A stretch of 64,000 bases of DNA from positions 7,688,001 through 7,752,000 of the forward strand of contig NZ_CP117522.1 in NCBI RefSeq assembly GCF_031679605.1, written 5' to 3'. This DNA comes from Streptomyces luomodiensis (GTDB taxonomy: Bacteria > Actinomycetota > Actinomycetes > Streptomycetales > Streptomycetaceae). The notes under the pieces were generated by a model, which worked only from the letters and a program-made list of their open reading frames with translations, was not told where the DNA came from and ran no database searches. Below, piece after piece: positions 10,101 to 17,427 of the stretch. Each line of letters opens with the position of its first letter. Position 1 is the stretch's first letter. Position numbers and translations under genes: made by a program.

Positions 10101-11243
10101 CGCGACGCCGAGATCACCCTGGGAATCTACCGCCGAGTGCCGGTTCTCATCGACGAGACAAAGAAGGCAAGCGGAAACCCCTGGGGCATCGCGTTCACGC
10201 GCATGTTCGACATGTCGAACGACTCTCACCTGTTCCGCCCCTCCGCCCAGTACGGCGAGACCTTGGACGATCTCCTCAAAGAAGGCTGGGCGCCCGACGG
10301 CAACGTCCTCTTCCGTGGTGAGGAGCGTCTGCTCCCGCTGTACGAGGCGAAGATGCTGCACTACTACGATCACCGCTTCTCCACGTACGAGAACGCCACG
10401 GAGAAGCAGCTTGCTGTGGGCACCCTGCCGCGTTTCACCGTGGAACAGCACGAGGATGCCTGCGCCGTACCGCTGCCCCGCTACTGGGTGCCGGAGCAGG
10501 ATGTCCCGACTGGCGAAGTCGACAAGAACGGCCAACCCATCATGGAGCCAGGCGTCTGCAGCCGTCTGTCCGCCAAGGGTTGGGACCGGCAATGGCTCCT
10601 CGGTTGGCGTGACATCTGCCGAGCGAGCGATTCCCGGACTGCAATCACCGCGTTCCTGCCTTTGGCTGGCGTAGGTGACAAGTTCCTGCTGGAGCTCCCA
10701 GGGGTACCTCCGGCGCTCGTTCCGCTCTTGGGTGCCTGCCAATCGTCTTTTGTCTTCGACTACTCAAGCCGTCAAAAGCTCGGCGGCACCAGCATGAAGT
10801 ACTTCACCTGGCGGCAGCTCCCCGTTCCAACCCCAGATTCCCTGAGGCCACACGCCGAGTTCGTCACCCCCCGGGTCCTCGAATTGGCCTACACCGCGAC
10901 CGACATGGCCCCCTTCGCCCGCGACCTCGGTGACACCGGATCCCCGTTCCGCTGGGACGAAGAACGCCGTGCCGTGATCCGCGCAGAGCTGGACGCTCTC
11001 TTCTTCCACCTCTACGGCATCACCCGCGACGACACCGCGTACATCCTGGACACCTTCAATGTCACCCGCGACAACGACATCAAGGCACACGGCGAGTACC
11101 GCACCAAGAACCTGATCCTCGCCGAGTACGACCGGATGGCCGCCGCTGGCCTCACCCTGGAGACCCCGCTCACCGAGGGGGAGTTCGGTACCTACCGCTC
11201 CACTCTCACTCCGCCCCCCGGTCAGGGCCCCCGCCACGGCTGA
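7119..11243 (+). CDS. Eco57I/DrmMI-like N6-adenine DNA methyltransferase
   Basis: A 1,374-aa protein starting at ATG 7119, which overlaps the helicase stop (TGATG), so it is translationally coupled. The SAM-binding motif I is CDPACGSGDFLVAS (~residue 517), followed by GVDLNPMAVELAKVSLW. The catalytic motif IV is GNPPWERVKL (~792). Together they mark a gamma-class N6-adenine methyltransferase of the Eco57I/PglX/DrmMI type. The long N-terminal region contains LLVYRLLFVFVAEDRN-like helices typical of large Eco57I-type enzymes, and the C-terminal ~400 residues are probably for target recognition. No PD-(D/E)XK motif is evident, so restriction would depend on partner proteins. It probably marks self DNA for the DISARM-like genes. 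A BREX PglX identity is less likely because no PglZ is present. Confidence 0.87.
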   Translation: MSAATRTALAFTAVTTVGGLLPADMLLRIAEARNLPGTKSADYGLPASVPVRDEAERAWEYLKPLWRDLRAALPSDPATGAPAADPTGRAGTDWLAQLFRKLDFGALTEVGAAGIPADSDPEKRFLVSHRHGPALVHLIPWNQELDKRPAAGQVPAQSMLQDCLNRTEAHLWAVLTNGRRLRLLRDSSSFSTAAYVEFDLEAIFDGELFSEFVLLYCVLHASRFEVAEGTAASGCWLEKWRTEAVTSGARALDQLRLGVQNALTVLGTGFLRHPDNARLREDVDPKALRDALLRLVYRLLFVFVAEDRNALLDPEADERQRDAYERYFSSARLRERARRRQGTAHGDQYAALRIVLDALGTEGGRPELALPGLGGLFTHTDADAPLDGLKLSNESLLAAVRHLAQVRDPGARRWRAVDYKHLDAEELGSVYESLLELEPKHSATDRSFELIEVAGNSRKTTGSYYTPSSLIECLLDTTLDPVINDAIKRGEQRATAAGRPDPTDDIVDELLSLTVCDPACGSGDFLVASARRIAKHVASVRERNPEPTVDAMRHALHEVVARCVYGVDLNPMAVELAKVSLWIEAMEPGKPLGFLDAHVKHGNGLIGATPKLLAEGVPDDAFKPIEGDDRKYASGLVKRNKAQRGGQDELLFDADVLPGNERYAAELARITAAPADSLEQVRAQESAYRASTGSAAYVQDLHAADAWCAAFVWPKHEGAPEAPTDQVFRALRGRDQSPVPDATHAEILRLRDEYRFFHWHLEFPEVFAVPESGVGVQGGTGWAGGFDAVVGNPPWERVKLQEQEFFAQRDPRIAEAKNAAARKRLIAELRDDRDGARLYAEFGAAKRRAEGESHFLRTSARFPLTGRGDINTYAVFTETDRTLTGPRGRTGVIVPTGIATDATTQFFFRDLITKGHLAALYGFENEEKIFPGVDHRVNFALFSMVGSGSPDEPISIAFRVRQTEQIPERSYPLTGRDIQLLNPNTGTCPVFRSRRDAEITLGIYRRVPVLIDETKKASGNPWGIAFTRMFDMSNDSHLFRPSAQYGETLDDLLKEGWAPDGNVLFRGEERLLPLYEAKMLHYYDHRFSTYENATEKQLAVGTLPRFTVEQHEDACAVPLPRYWVPEQDVPTGEVDKNGQPIMEPGVCSRLSAKGWDRQWLLGWRDICRASDSRTAITAFLPLAGVGDKFLLELPGVPPALVPLLGACQSSFVFDYSSRQKLGGTSMKYFTWRQLPVPTPDSLRPHAEFVTPRVLELAYTATDMAPFARDLGDTGSPFRWDEERRAVIRAELDALFFHLYGITRDDTAYILDTFNVTRDNDIKAHGEYRTKNLILAEYDRMAAAGLTLETPLTEGEFGTYRSTLTPPPGQGPRHG

Positions 11244-11387
11244 TCCGCCCCTCACCCAAGGAACCAACACCTCGTGGTGCGCCGAAGCCATACCAGTAAC
11301 CCGCGCTCGGCCGTCGTTCTGACGTCGGGCGCGGACTGGGGTACGCGTGTCGCAGGGCAGCGGCGGGGGAGTGGGGCCGAGTTGCCG

Positions 11388-11845
11388 ATGCCTCGGCGGC
11401 AGGTGGCGAAGGTCAAGGCGTTGCGGGAATCCCTCGGGCTGATAGGCGTGGCGATCAACGCCAAGCGCTGGGCTCAGGCGCGCTACATGCTCAGCCGGAC
11501 ACGGGCCTGGTCAACGCGCTGCCCGTCGACCAGACCATCAAGGAACGCAGGCAACTTGCCCTGCTACGGGCGAAGTTCAAAGCGAGCGGCACTCCCGCAG
11601 CCAAGCGCGCCGCGAAAACCAAGGCCGCTCCCGGGGTGCGGGCGGACGGCAAGAAGTCGGCCGCGGAACCCGCACCCCGGGAGGCTGCGCCGAAGTCGAC
11701 TCCCGACCTCGGCGACCGCTACATCAACCGTGCCGCGCTCGGTTACGCCTCCGAGGCGCCCGACACGAAGCTCACGAACGACGCCCAGCCCTCGCGGCCC
11801 ACAGCGAAGGGCGGGCGGGACAGGTCCTTCGAGTCCCTTACGTGA
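11388..11845 (+). pseudogene. Small basic protein gene with apparent frameshift
   Basis: A protein-like reading starts at ATG 11388 (MPRRQVAKVKALRESLGLIG), with GGGGGAG upstream. It runs to about 11490, where the coding-like frame moves to another phase (DTGLVNALPVDQTIKERRQ) and continues to a TGA at 11843-11845. The 458-bp span is one base short of whole codons, so one missing base explains it. The downstream part is rich in Lys, Ala and Pro. I do not recognise the family. The last ~100 bp overlap the opposite-strand DUF397 gene. It could be a decayed gene, a sequencing error, or two unrelated small frames. Confidence 0.4.
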
Positions 11846-11943
11846 ACGGCTCCTTCGGCTATCGCGACCTCCACGCAGCTGTCGCCCTCACTGCCGCTGT
11901 AGCTGGACTTGAACCAGGCAAGTTCCCTCGCGCCGCTGCTCAT
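11743..11943 (-). CDS. DUF397 family protein
   Basis: A 66-aa protein with the characteristic actinobacterial DUF397 pattern: WFKSSYSG, then a Cys in DSCVEVA, VHVRDSKD, and a C-terminal Trp-containing strand (REGWASFV). DUF397 genes sit directly downstream of XRE-type regulators in Streptomyces; in Scr1-type pairs the small protein is regarded as the toxin-like partner. ATG 11943 overlaps the stop of the XRE gene (ATGA), so the two are coupled. Family assignment is firm; biochemical function is not established. Confidence 0.9.
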   Translation of the reverse strand: MSSGARELAWFKSSYSGSEGDSCVEVAIAEGAVHVRDSKDLSRPPFAVGREGWASFVSFVSGASEA

Positions 11944-12821
11944 AGCTCTCCTCGCAGTCGCTCCAGCAGGACCCGGGATTCGTTGGGGTTCAGGGCCTGC
12001 GAGCGCAGTGTTTCATAGCGATGGCAGAGCACACTCACCTCTTTCGGGTCGGCGATGAGCCGCCCGTTCTTCTGCCCTTCGGCGTAGCCGAGCCGCCGCC
12101 CCTCCGGCGTCTCCAGAACCTGCACCGGACCATCCAGACACGCATGCAACCCCGCCTCCAGCGGAACCACTTGCAGCGTCACATTGCGCGGAGCGCTCCG
12201 CTCCAGCACGTGGTCCACCAGCCCCCGCATAGCCTCCGCATCCCCGAACCGCCGCCGGAACACATGCTCTTCGACGATGAAGCTGAACGGCACCTTCGGC
12301 CGGTCCCGCATCATCCGCTGCCGCTCCATCCGCGCCGCGAGCTGCTCCTCCAGCTCCTCGTCCGTCCGCAGCGGGATCGTGCCCTCGAACACCGCCCGCG
12401 CGTACGCCTCCGACTGCAACAACCCCGGCACCAACCGGCACTCGTACGTGCACAGGCTCACCGCCTCCCGCTCCAGCCGTGCCCACCGCCGGAACCAGGC
12501 GGCGAGCCCCACCTCACCCCGGGTGAGATGGCGGGCGGCCCTGCGCAGCGCACCCGTGTTGCCGGTCGCCTCCTCCGCGCGCTCCACGAACGCCTGGTCC
12601 GGCATGCGGCGGCCCAGCTCCACCGACTCCACGGTGTGCTTGGAGTACTGGACGACGGCGGCGAGTTCACACCGGCTGAGCCCCGCGTGTTCGCGTAAGG
12701 CCTGGACGACCGCGCCGAAGGTGCGCAGACTGTCCGAGGGCTGGGGTTCCCGCTCGACTTCTCCCGCCGGAGCCGTCCGGCCACCCCCACCCGTGGCCGC
12801 CTCCGTTTCGACGATGCCCAT
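11940..12821 (-). CDS. XRE-family regulator with DUF5753-type C-terminus
   Basis: A 293-aa DNA-binding protein. The helix-turn-helix is at ~residues 30-85 (FGAVVQALREHAGLSRCELA through HTVESVELGRRMPD). The rest is the DUF5753-like effector domain common in Streptomyces: LCTYECRLVPGLLQSEAYARAV, the Arg/Met-rich RMERQRMM, then LHACLDGPVQVLE and LGYAEGQ. ATG 12821 follows GGAGAAAGGGG. It is the antitoxin-like regulator of the DUF397 protein. A divergent anti-sigma-like ATPase gene begins at 12978, completing the usual Streptomyces trio. The pair lies between the two halves of the DISARM-like locus and is probably independent of it. Confidence 0.9.
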   Translation of the reverse strand: MGIVETEAATGGGGRTAPAGEVEREPQPSDSLRTFGAVVQALREHAGLSRCELAAVVQYSKHTVESVELGRRMPDQAFVERAEEATGNTGALRRAARHLTRGEVGLAAWFRRWARLEREAVSLCTYECRLVPGLLQSEAYARAVFEGTIPLRTDEELEEQLAARMERQRMMRDRPKVPFSFIVEEHVFRRRFGDAEAMRGLVDHVLERSAPRNVTLQVVPLEAGLHACLDGPVQVLETPEGRRLGYAEGQKNGRLIADPKEVSVLCHRYETLRSQALNPNESRVLLERLRGEL

Positions 12822-12977
12822 CCGCCGCCCCTTTCTCCAGCCCCCTCGGGCCCGCACACGTTCAGCCCCAGCGTGGCGGCCGAGCATGCGTACCGTCCAC
12901 TCCATGTGCCCGTACGCTGACTCAGCGTACGTGATGTGAGCCTCGCCACAGGCCGATACGTGCGCCACGCTGGCGCC

Positions 12978-13455
12978 ATGAACCAACCCGCTCCCCAACC
13001 GGCTCCCCACGTCACCACCGCCCCGCTCACCTTCACGCAGCTGATCTCCCCAACGCGGCGCGGCGCTCGGCTCGCCCGGCTGCTCAGCGCCGATCAACTG
13101 CGGTCCTGGGGCGTCCCGCAGGACCTCACCAAACGTGCCGAGATCGTCGTCGCGGAGCTTGCCGCGAACGCCGTGCTCCATGGCAGCCTGCCCGGCCGCA
13201 GCTTTCGGCTGACCCTCACGTTCGACACCGCACCCGGCCGCCTTCGCGTCGACGTCACCGACTCGCGCGGGGAACAAGTGGCCGCTGGTCCGTCCCGCGA
13301 GCGCCGCGCCCGACGCATCGCTCCCCACCAGCGGGCGCGGCCTCTCGCTCGTCGCCGCGATCGCCGACCGCTGGGACACGCTCCCCTATCCGCCCAGCGG
13401 CAAAACGGTCCGCGCCCTCCTCACGACACCCGTTCCCCCGCTGCACCCGAACTGA
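12978..13455 (+). pseudogene. Anti-sigma-type HATPase, disrupted by +1 frameshift
   Basis: Reading from ATG 12978 gives a HATPase_c/SpoIIAB-RsbW-like domain with the N-box AELAANAVLHG and a strand RLRVDVTDSRG. A run of four Gs at 13269-13272 then breaks the frame. In the +1 frame the expected C-terminal G-boxes follow (LPTSGRGLSLVAAIADRW, then GKTVRALL) to a TGA at 13453-13455. The 478-bp length is one base over whole codons. The intact protein would be ~158 aa, normal for this family. Either the gene is inactivated or a homopolymer error is present. Such ATPases are commonly divergent from XRE/DUF397 pairs, as here. Confidence 0.75.
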
Positions 13456-13613
13456 CGACGTTCCGTCGGACACGCGTCCTCAGTTTGCGAGCGGCTGCGC
13501 GGGCCTTCGCGTCTGCCATGGCGATGGGCCGCTTGCGGCTGCCCTCGGTCTGGACGTCTGTACGACACGGTTTTCGGCACCCACTGGTTCTGGGACTATT
13601 CCGGAAACCGACG

Positions 13614-14318
13614 TTACGCAGTTGAATCCCCCGATTCAGGGCCGAAGGGCACCTCGTCCCCGCGATCATCCTCGGCCCAGCTCGACGGGGGCTGTCCGAA
13701 GATGGCACGTGCGGACTTGATCGTCAGTCGCCCGAGGACATGGTTGCCGCCGGCGCCGAGTGCAGCACCGATTCCCAGTGGCACCTGTTTGCTCAGCACC
13801 AGGACCCCCTGCTGGGTCCCGTACTTGGTGACGAACCGTGGTCCCAGCACCTTGTTGACCCGGTTGATCGCGCTCATGGGGATCGCACCGACGATGCGCC
13901 GTGCCCAGTAGGGGCCGGTGCGCCCGATGGCTTTGTCCAGAACCCGCACCGCCCCGTCGCCGAGGAGGACGGTCAGGACCAGGAGCTTGCGTCGCTCGAA
14001 GTCCTCAGGATGTATGGCATGAACCTCGGCCAGCGACAGCGTGTACAGCACTGACGCCTCGGTGAAGACCATGGCATCGGCCAGAGCCGTCGGGATACCG
14101 GCGCCGGGCACGATCCCTGCCGCGCCGGACGCTCCTCCGGACGCGGTGATGCCGGCGAGGTAGTAACGGTCCAACCGACGAATCAACTCCTGTGGAGTCT
14201 CGCCGGAATAGACTCGCCGCAGGCGCTCGACATTCTTTCTCGCCAGCGGCTGCTGGGCGACCAACGCCTTGTCGAGAGCCTGCTGAAGCATGCTCTTGAC
14301 GTCATCGGCCTTGCTCAT
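13614..14318 (-). CDS. EcsC-like membrane-associated protein
   Basis: A 234-aa protein, MSKADDVKSML onwards. Residues ~45-95 contain long Gly/Ala-rich hydrophobic stretches (YYLAGITASGGASGAAGIVP, then IPTALADAMVFTEASVLYTL), and a second hydrophobic stretch (VPLGIGAALGAGGNHVLG) lies near residue 190. This alternation of glycine-zipper helices and amphipathic segments resembles the EcsC family, found in bacterial defence and transport settings. ATG 14318 has only a weak upstream AGAGGA. It is 113 bp downstream of the SF1 helicase gene on the same strand and could be a late member of the drmAB operon. Function unknown; the EcsC assignment is moderate. Confidence 0.6.
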   Translation of the reverse strand: MSKADDVKSMLQQALDKALVAQQPLARKNVERLRRVYSGETPQELIRRLDRYYLAGITASGGASGAAGIVPGAGIPTALADAMVFTEASVLYTLSLAEVHAIHPEDFERRKLLVLTVLLGDGAVRVLDKAIGRTGPYWARRIVGAIPMSAINRVNKVLGPRFVTKYGTQQGVLVLSKQVPLGIGAALGAGGNHVLGRLTIKSARAIFGQPPSSWAEDDRGDEVPFGPESGDSTA

Positions 14319-14431
14319 GGAGGTTCTGGTCCTCTCGGATCGCGAGCGCCTCGAGGGCGTCGACATACGGCCAGGTCTGAAGCTGGCGCTGACGGTGTGG
14401 GTGGGTGCGTCGGTTCTGGCACACGGGTCCG

Positions 14432-15556
14432 TCACTTCATCTGCACCCACCCGTGCAGCCCCTCCAGGTGGCGCGGCAGCCGGCTGCCCTGCCAACCCAG
14501 CACCAGCCGCTCCCGTGCACGGGTGACCATGACGTAGTACGCCATGCGCAGGGTCGCCGACGTGGGGTCGGTGGCGGCGTCGGTCTCGGTGTCCGCGATG
14601 ACGACCGTGTCGAAGTCGAGGCCCTTGGTGCTGGCTCGGTGTACGAGGACGACGCCGGGGCGGGCGAGGTCGAGGTCGCGGTAGCGTCCCGAGGAGGCCG
14701 CCGAGCTGTACAGCTGGGGTTGGTGGGCGAGCCCGGCGCGTTCGAGGCGGCGCATGAGATCAGCCGCAGTGCGCGACGAGTTGGTGATGACGCCGATGCG
14801 GTCCTTCGGGTGCCGGGCCGCCATGGTGGCGATATGGCCGACGACGTCCTGGTTGCCGGAGTAGTGTCGGACGACGGGCAGGGCGCCGCTGCGGAAGGGC
14901 ATCTCAGGACGGGTACCACCGGTGCGGAAGTGTTCGGCGAGGGAGGCGATCTCGCGCGTGTTGCGGTGGTTGCCGGTGACCTCTGCGCGTCCGGTGGAGC
15001 GCCCGAGGGCGTCGGTTATCTCGGTGAGGGTGCAGTTCGTCTCGGTGAGGCGTTGGCACTCGTCGGCGAAGACCGTGACGGAGGCGGCGGCGAGGCGGAC
15101 CAACCGGTAGAAGCCTGGGGACAGGTCCTGGCCTTCGTCGACGACGAGGTGGGGGGTGGCCGCCTCGTTCTGGCCGAGGGTAGCGGCGGCCTGGTGGGTG
15201 AGGGCCGTCCAGTCGAACCAGCCGTCCTGGGTGCGCGGTGCGCCGTATCCGAAGTGACGCAGGACCCAGCCGTGGACGGTGGCGGCCTCGATGGGTGCGC
15301 CCGGGACCGTGAGGCCCTGAAGGGTGTCGCGCAGGAGCTGGCGCAGGAGGTTGGAGCGCGACAGCAGCAGGGTGGGTCGGCCGGTGAGGGCGAGGTGGAC
15401 GGCGCGGTGCGCGGCGAGCAGGCTCTTGCCGCTGCCGGGTGGGCCGGTGACGACGTGGTTGCCCGTCAGCGGCAGGACGTCCAGGCAGTCGCGCTGGGCG
15501 GGGGTGAGGTCGGGGTGGAGGACGGAGGTGTGCGCGGCGGTCATGGGTCGTGTCAT
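14432..15556 (-). CDS. Compact UvrD-like SF1 helicase, last gene of sigma-drmA-drmB operon
   Basis: A 374-aa protein with a complete but minimal SF1 helicase set: Walker A GPPGSGKSLLAAHRA (~residues 38-50), Walker B VVDEGQDLSP (~140), GNHRNT (motif IV-like, ~195), KGLDFDTVVIADTE (motif V) and YVMVTRARERLVLG (motif VI). UvrD/Rep enzymes are 650-750 aa, so the 1B/2B insertions appear to be missing. ATG 15556 forms an ATGA overlap with the drmB stop, which indicates coupling. Class 1 and 2 DISARM end in drmC, a phospholipase-D-family gene; this helicase occupies that position. It may unwind or signal on DNA handled by DrmAB. Confidence 0.85.
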   Translation of the reverse strand: MTRPMTAAHTSVLHPDLTPAQRDCLDVLPLTGNHVVTGPPGSGKSLLAAHRAVHLALTGRPTLLLSRSNLLRQLLRDTLQGLTVPGAPIEAATVHGWVLRHFGYGAPRTQDGWFDWTALTHQAAATLGQNEAATPHLVVDEGQDLSPGFYRLVRLAAASVTVFADECQRLTETNCTLTEITDALGRSTGRAEVTGNHRNTREIASLAEHFRTGGTRPEMPFRSGALPVVRHYSGNQDVVGHIATMAARHPKDRIGVITNSSRTAADLMRRLERAGLAHQPQLYSSAASSGRYRDLDLARPGVVLVHRASTKGLDFDTVVIADTETDAATDPTSATLRMAYYVMVTRARERLVLGWQGSRLPRHLEGLHGWVQMK

Positions 15557-17427
15557 CCCAGGGCGGTGGCGGCCGCGTACTCGCGGCTGGCGGTGAGGAC
15601 GTCGGTGAAGTAGCCGGGGACGAGGGCGGAGCCGACGACCAAGGCGCGGTCGAGCAGGGTGTTGCCGGTCTGGCAGCTCGTCTCGGGCAGCAGGGTGCAG
15701 GCGTGGCAGGCGGCGCGGTTGAGGTTGCCGAAGCCCTGGCCGGTGTGTTCGGCGCACAGCGGGTCGGCGGAGCACCAGGCGGCTGCCTCCAGCATGCGGA
15801 TGAGTGTTTCGGCGAAGTGCGGGGCCTCGCCCTGCCGGACCAGGCCGCCGAGGGTGCCTTCCGCGTCGCCGGCGGCGGTGTAGATGAGCAGGCCGCGCTG
15901 GCCGTACTCGGTTCGCCCGTAGACGCGCTCGCGCAGGCTGGCGGTGGTGTAGCCGGAGTCGAAGGAGAGCTGGCGGATGAGCAGGTGGGCGAGGGTGTGC
16001 AGGAGCAGGAAGCGAGGGGAGAGTTCGCTGCCGAGGGTCTCGGCGAGCTGCTCGTCGCGGAACGACGCGTCGAGGTCGGTGCGGATTCCGTGGACGTGGG
16101 CCCGCACGCGGGGGTCGTTCTCCCAGGTGGTCAGGCGCTGCTCGTCGAGGGTGAGGACGATGCCCTCGCCGTAGACCTCGGTGGCGGGCAGCCAGCGCAG
16201 GCGGCCGCTGGTGTCGGCGGGTACGAGGGTGCCGCCCAGGGAGTGGCGGCGGAATCCGGTGAGTGCCCGCACCTCGCGGAGGCGGTCGGCGAGGATGACG
16301 CCGTCGATGTGCGCGTCGAGGGTGGCCCACGGCTCCTCCGCCTCGCCGTCGAGTCCGAGGCCGCCACGGCGGATCGCGAAGTCACCAGTCGGCTCGGGGA
16401 GTTCGATGGCGTCGAAGGCGTGCCACTCGTCGCGGCTGAGGTCGATCTTTCCCGACTCCGGGCGGTCGGCGGGCTGGGGCGCGGTGGAACCGGTGGCCTC
16501 GGCGATGAGCTGGTCGATGAGGCTGTCGGGGACGTGGGTGTCGTCCTGGATCATGGAGCGGAAGGTGTCGGCTCGGGGCGTATCGAGTACGTCGAGCAGG
16601 ATCGGCCAGTAGCCGTGGCCCCGGACGGCCTCCGCCGCGTCCTGCTCCGCGCGCGGCAGCTCGGCGGACTGGGGGATGTCGAGAGCCGAGTAGACAACCG
16701 GGTAGTAGACATTGCCGGCGGTGCGCTGAACGATGTGCACCTGCTGGCCGCAGGAGGTGCTCTGGTGCGGGCGCTGCCAGGGGTTGCGGCCCGAGCAGCG
16801 TCCGCCCTGGGGGCCGAGGATGTCGAGCAGGTCGCGCTCGGCGCCGCAGGGCTTGCCGTCTTTCCCGGTCGCTCCGCAGTGCACCGAGAGCGCCTCGAGT
16901 CCGGAGGCGCGGTCGGCGACGCGGAAGCTGAGCCGGCGGGCCTTCCACGCGTCCTTCGCCTCGGAGCACTCGGCGCGCTGGTCGGTCGGGAGGTGGGAGT
17001 GGGCCCAGTACCACCAGTCGACGTCGTCGAGGTGGCCGTCGGCGCAGATGCGGACGAACCGCATCGGCGTAAGGCGGGGCGCGGCGGCGCAGGACGTGCA
17101 GACGGGAGGCTCGCCGGGCTTTTCGTGCTCACGCAGGAAGCGGACCATGCTCCGGCAGGCGCCGCAGAACAGCCAGCCGGGGAAGCGGACGTAGGGGACG
17201 CCGGGGCGGTCGGGCTGGTCGTAGCGGTCGTTGAGGGTGTGGGGCGCGGCGTAGAAGCCCGTGACGCCCAGCCGGGCGGCGAGCCGTGCGGAGGGGACCG
17301 CGGTTTTGCCCTGCGGCCAGGTTTCGATGCCGGCGGCGACGAACGACTCGCCCTGGACGTCGAGGACGGCGCCGACGCCGAACGGCAGCACGGTCTGTGC
17401 CTGGCGGACCCGCAGTTTGCGCTTCAC
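15553..17427 (-). CDS. drmB: DISARM protein DrmB (DUF1998)
   Basis: A 624-aa protein. It begins with the DrmB-type signature QAQTVLPFGVGAVLDVQGES, followed by a Cx2C pair (FCGACRS, CTSCA; ~residues 88-112) and an RICADGHLDDVDW motif. The DUF1998 core is LLLHTLAHLLIRQLSFDSGY (~475). Clustered C-terminal cysteines (CSADPLC, ACHACTLL, SCQ) suggest a zinc site. GTG 17427 overlaps the drmA stop (GTGA), with GGGAGCAGGAA upstream. DrmA and DrmB form the conserved DISARM core complex that engages incoming unmodified DNA. Length and motif order fit DrmB well. Confidence 0.92.
   Translation of the reverse strand: MKRKLRVRQAQTVLPFGVGAVLDVQGESFVAAGIETWPQGKTAVPSARLAARLGVTGFYAAPHTLNDRYDQPDRPGVPYVRFPGWLFCGACRSMVRFLREHEKPGEPPVCTSCAAAPRLTPMRFVRICADGHLDDVDWWYWAHSHLPTDQRAECSEAKDAWKARRLSFRVADRASGLEALSVHCGATGKDGKPCGAERDLLDILGPQGGRCSGRNPWQRPHQSTSCGQQVHIVQRTAGNVYYPVVYSALDIPQSAELPRAEQDAAEAVRGHGYWPILLDVLDTPRADTFRSMIQDDTHVPDSLIDQLIAEATGSTAPQPADRPESGKIDLSRDEWHAFDAIELPEPTGDFAIRRGGLGLDGEAEEPWATLDAHIDGVILADRLREVRALTGFRRHSLGGTLVPADTSGRLRWLPATEVYGEGIVLTLDEQRLTTWENDPRVRAHVHGIRTDLDASFRDEQLAETLGSELSPRFLLLHTLAHLLIRQLSFDSGYTTASLRERVYGRTEYGQRGLLIYTAAGDAEGTLGGLVRQGEAPHFAETLIRMLEAAAWCSADPLCAEHTGQGFGNLNRAACHACTLLPETSCQTGNTLLDRALVVGSALVPGYFTDVLTASREYAAATALG

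Noticed and set aside
7119..11243. BREX PglX
   Set aside because: The domain type is similar, but no PglZ, BrxC or BrxL gene is present and drmA/drmB are adjacent.
14432..15556. drmC (phospholipase D family)
   Set aside because: The protein has Walker A, Walker B and SF1 motif VI and no HxK motif.
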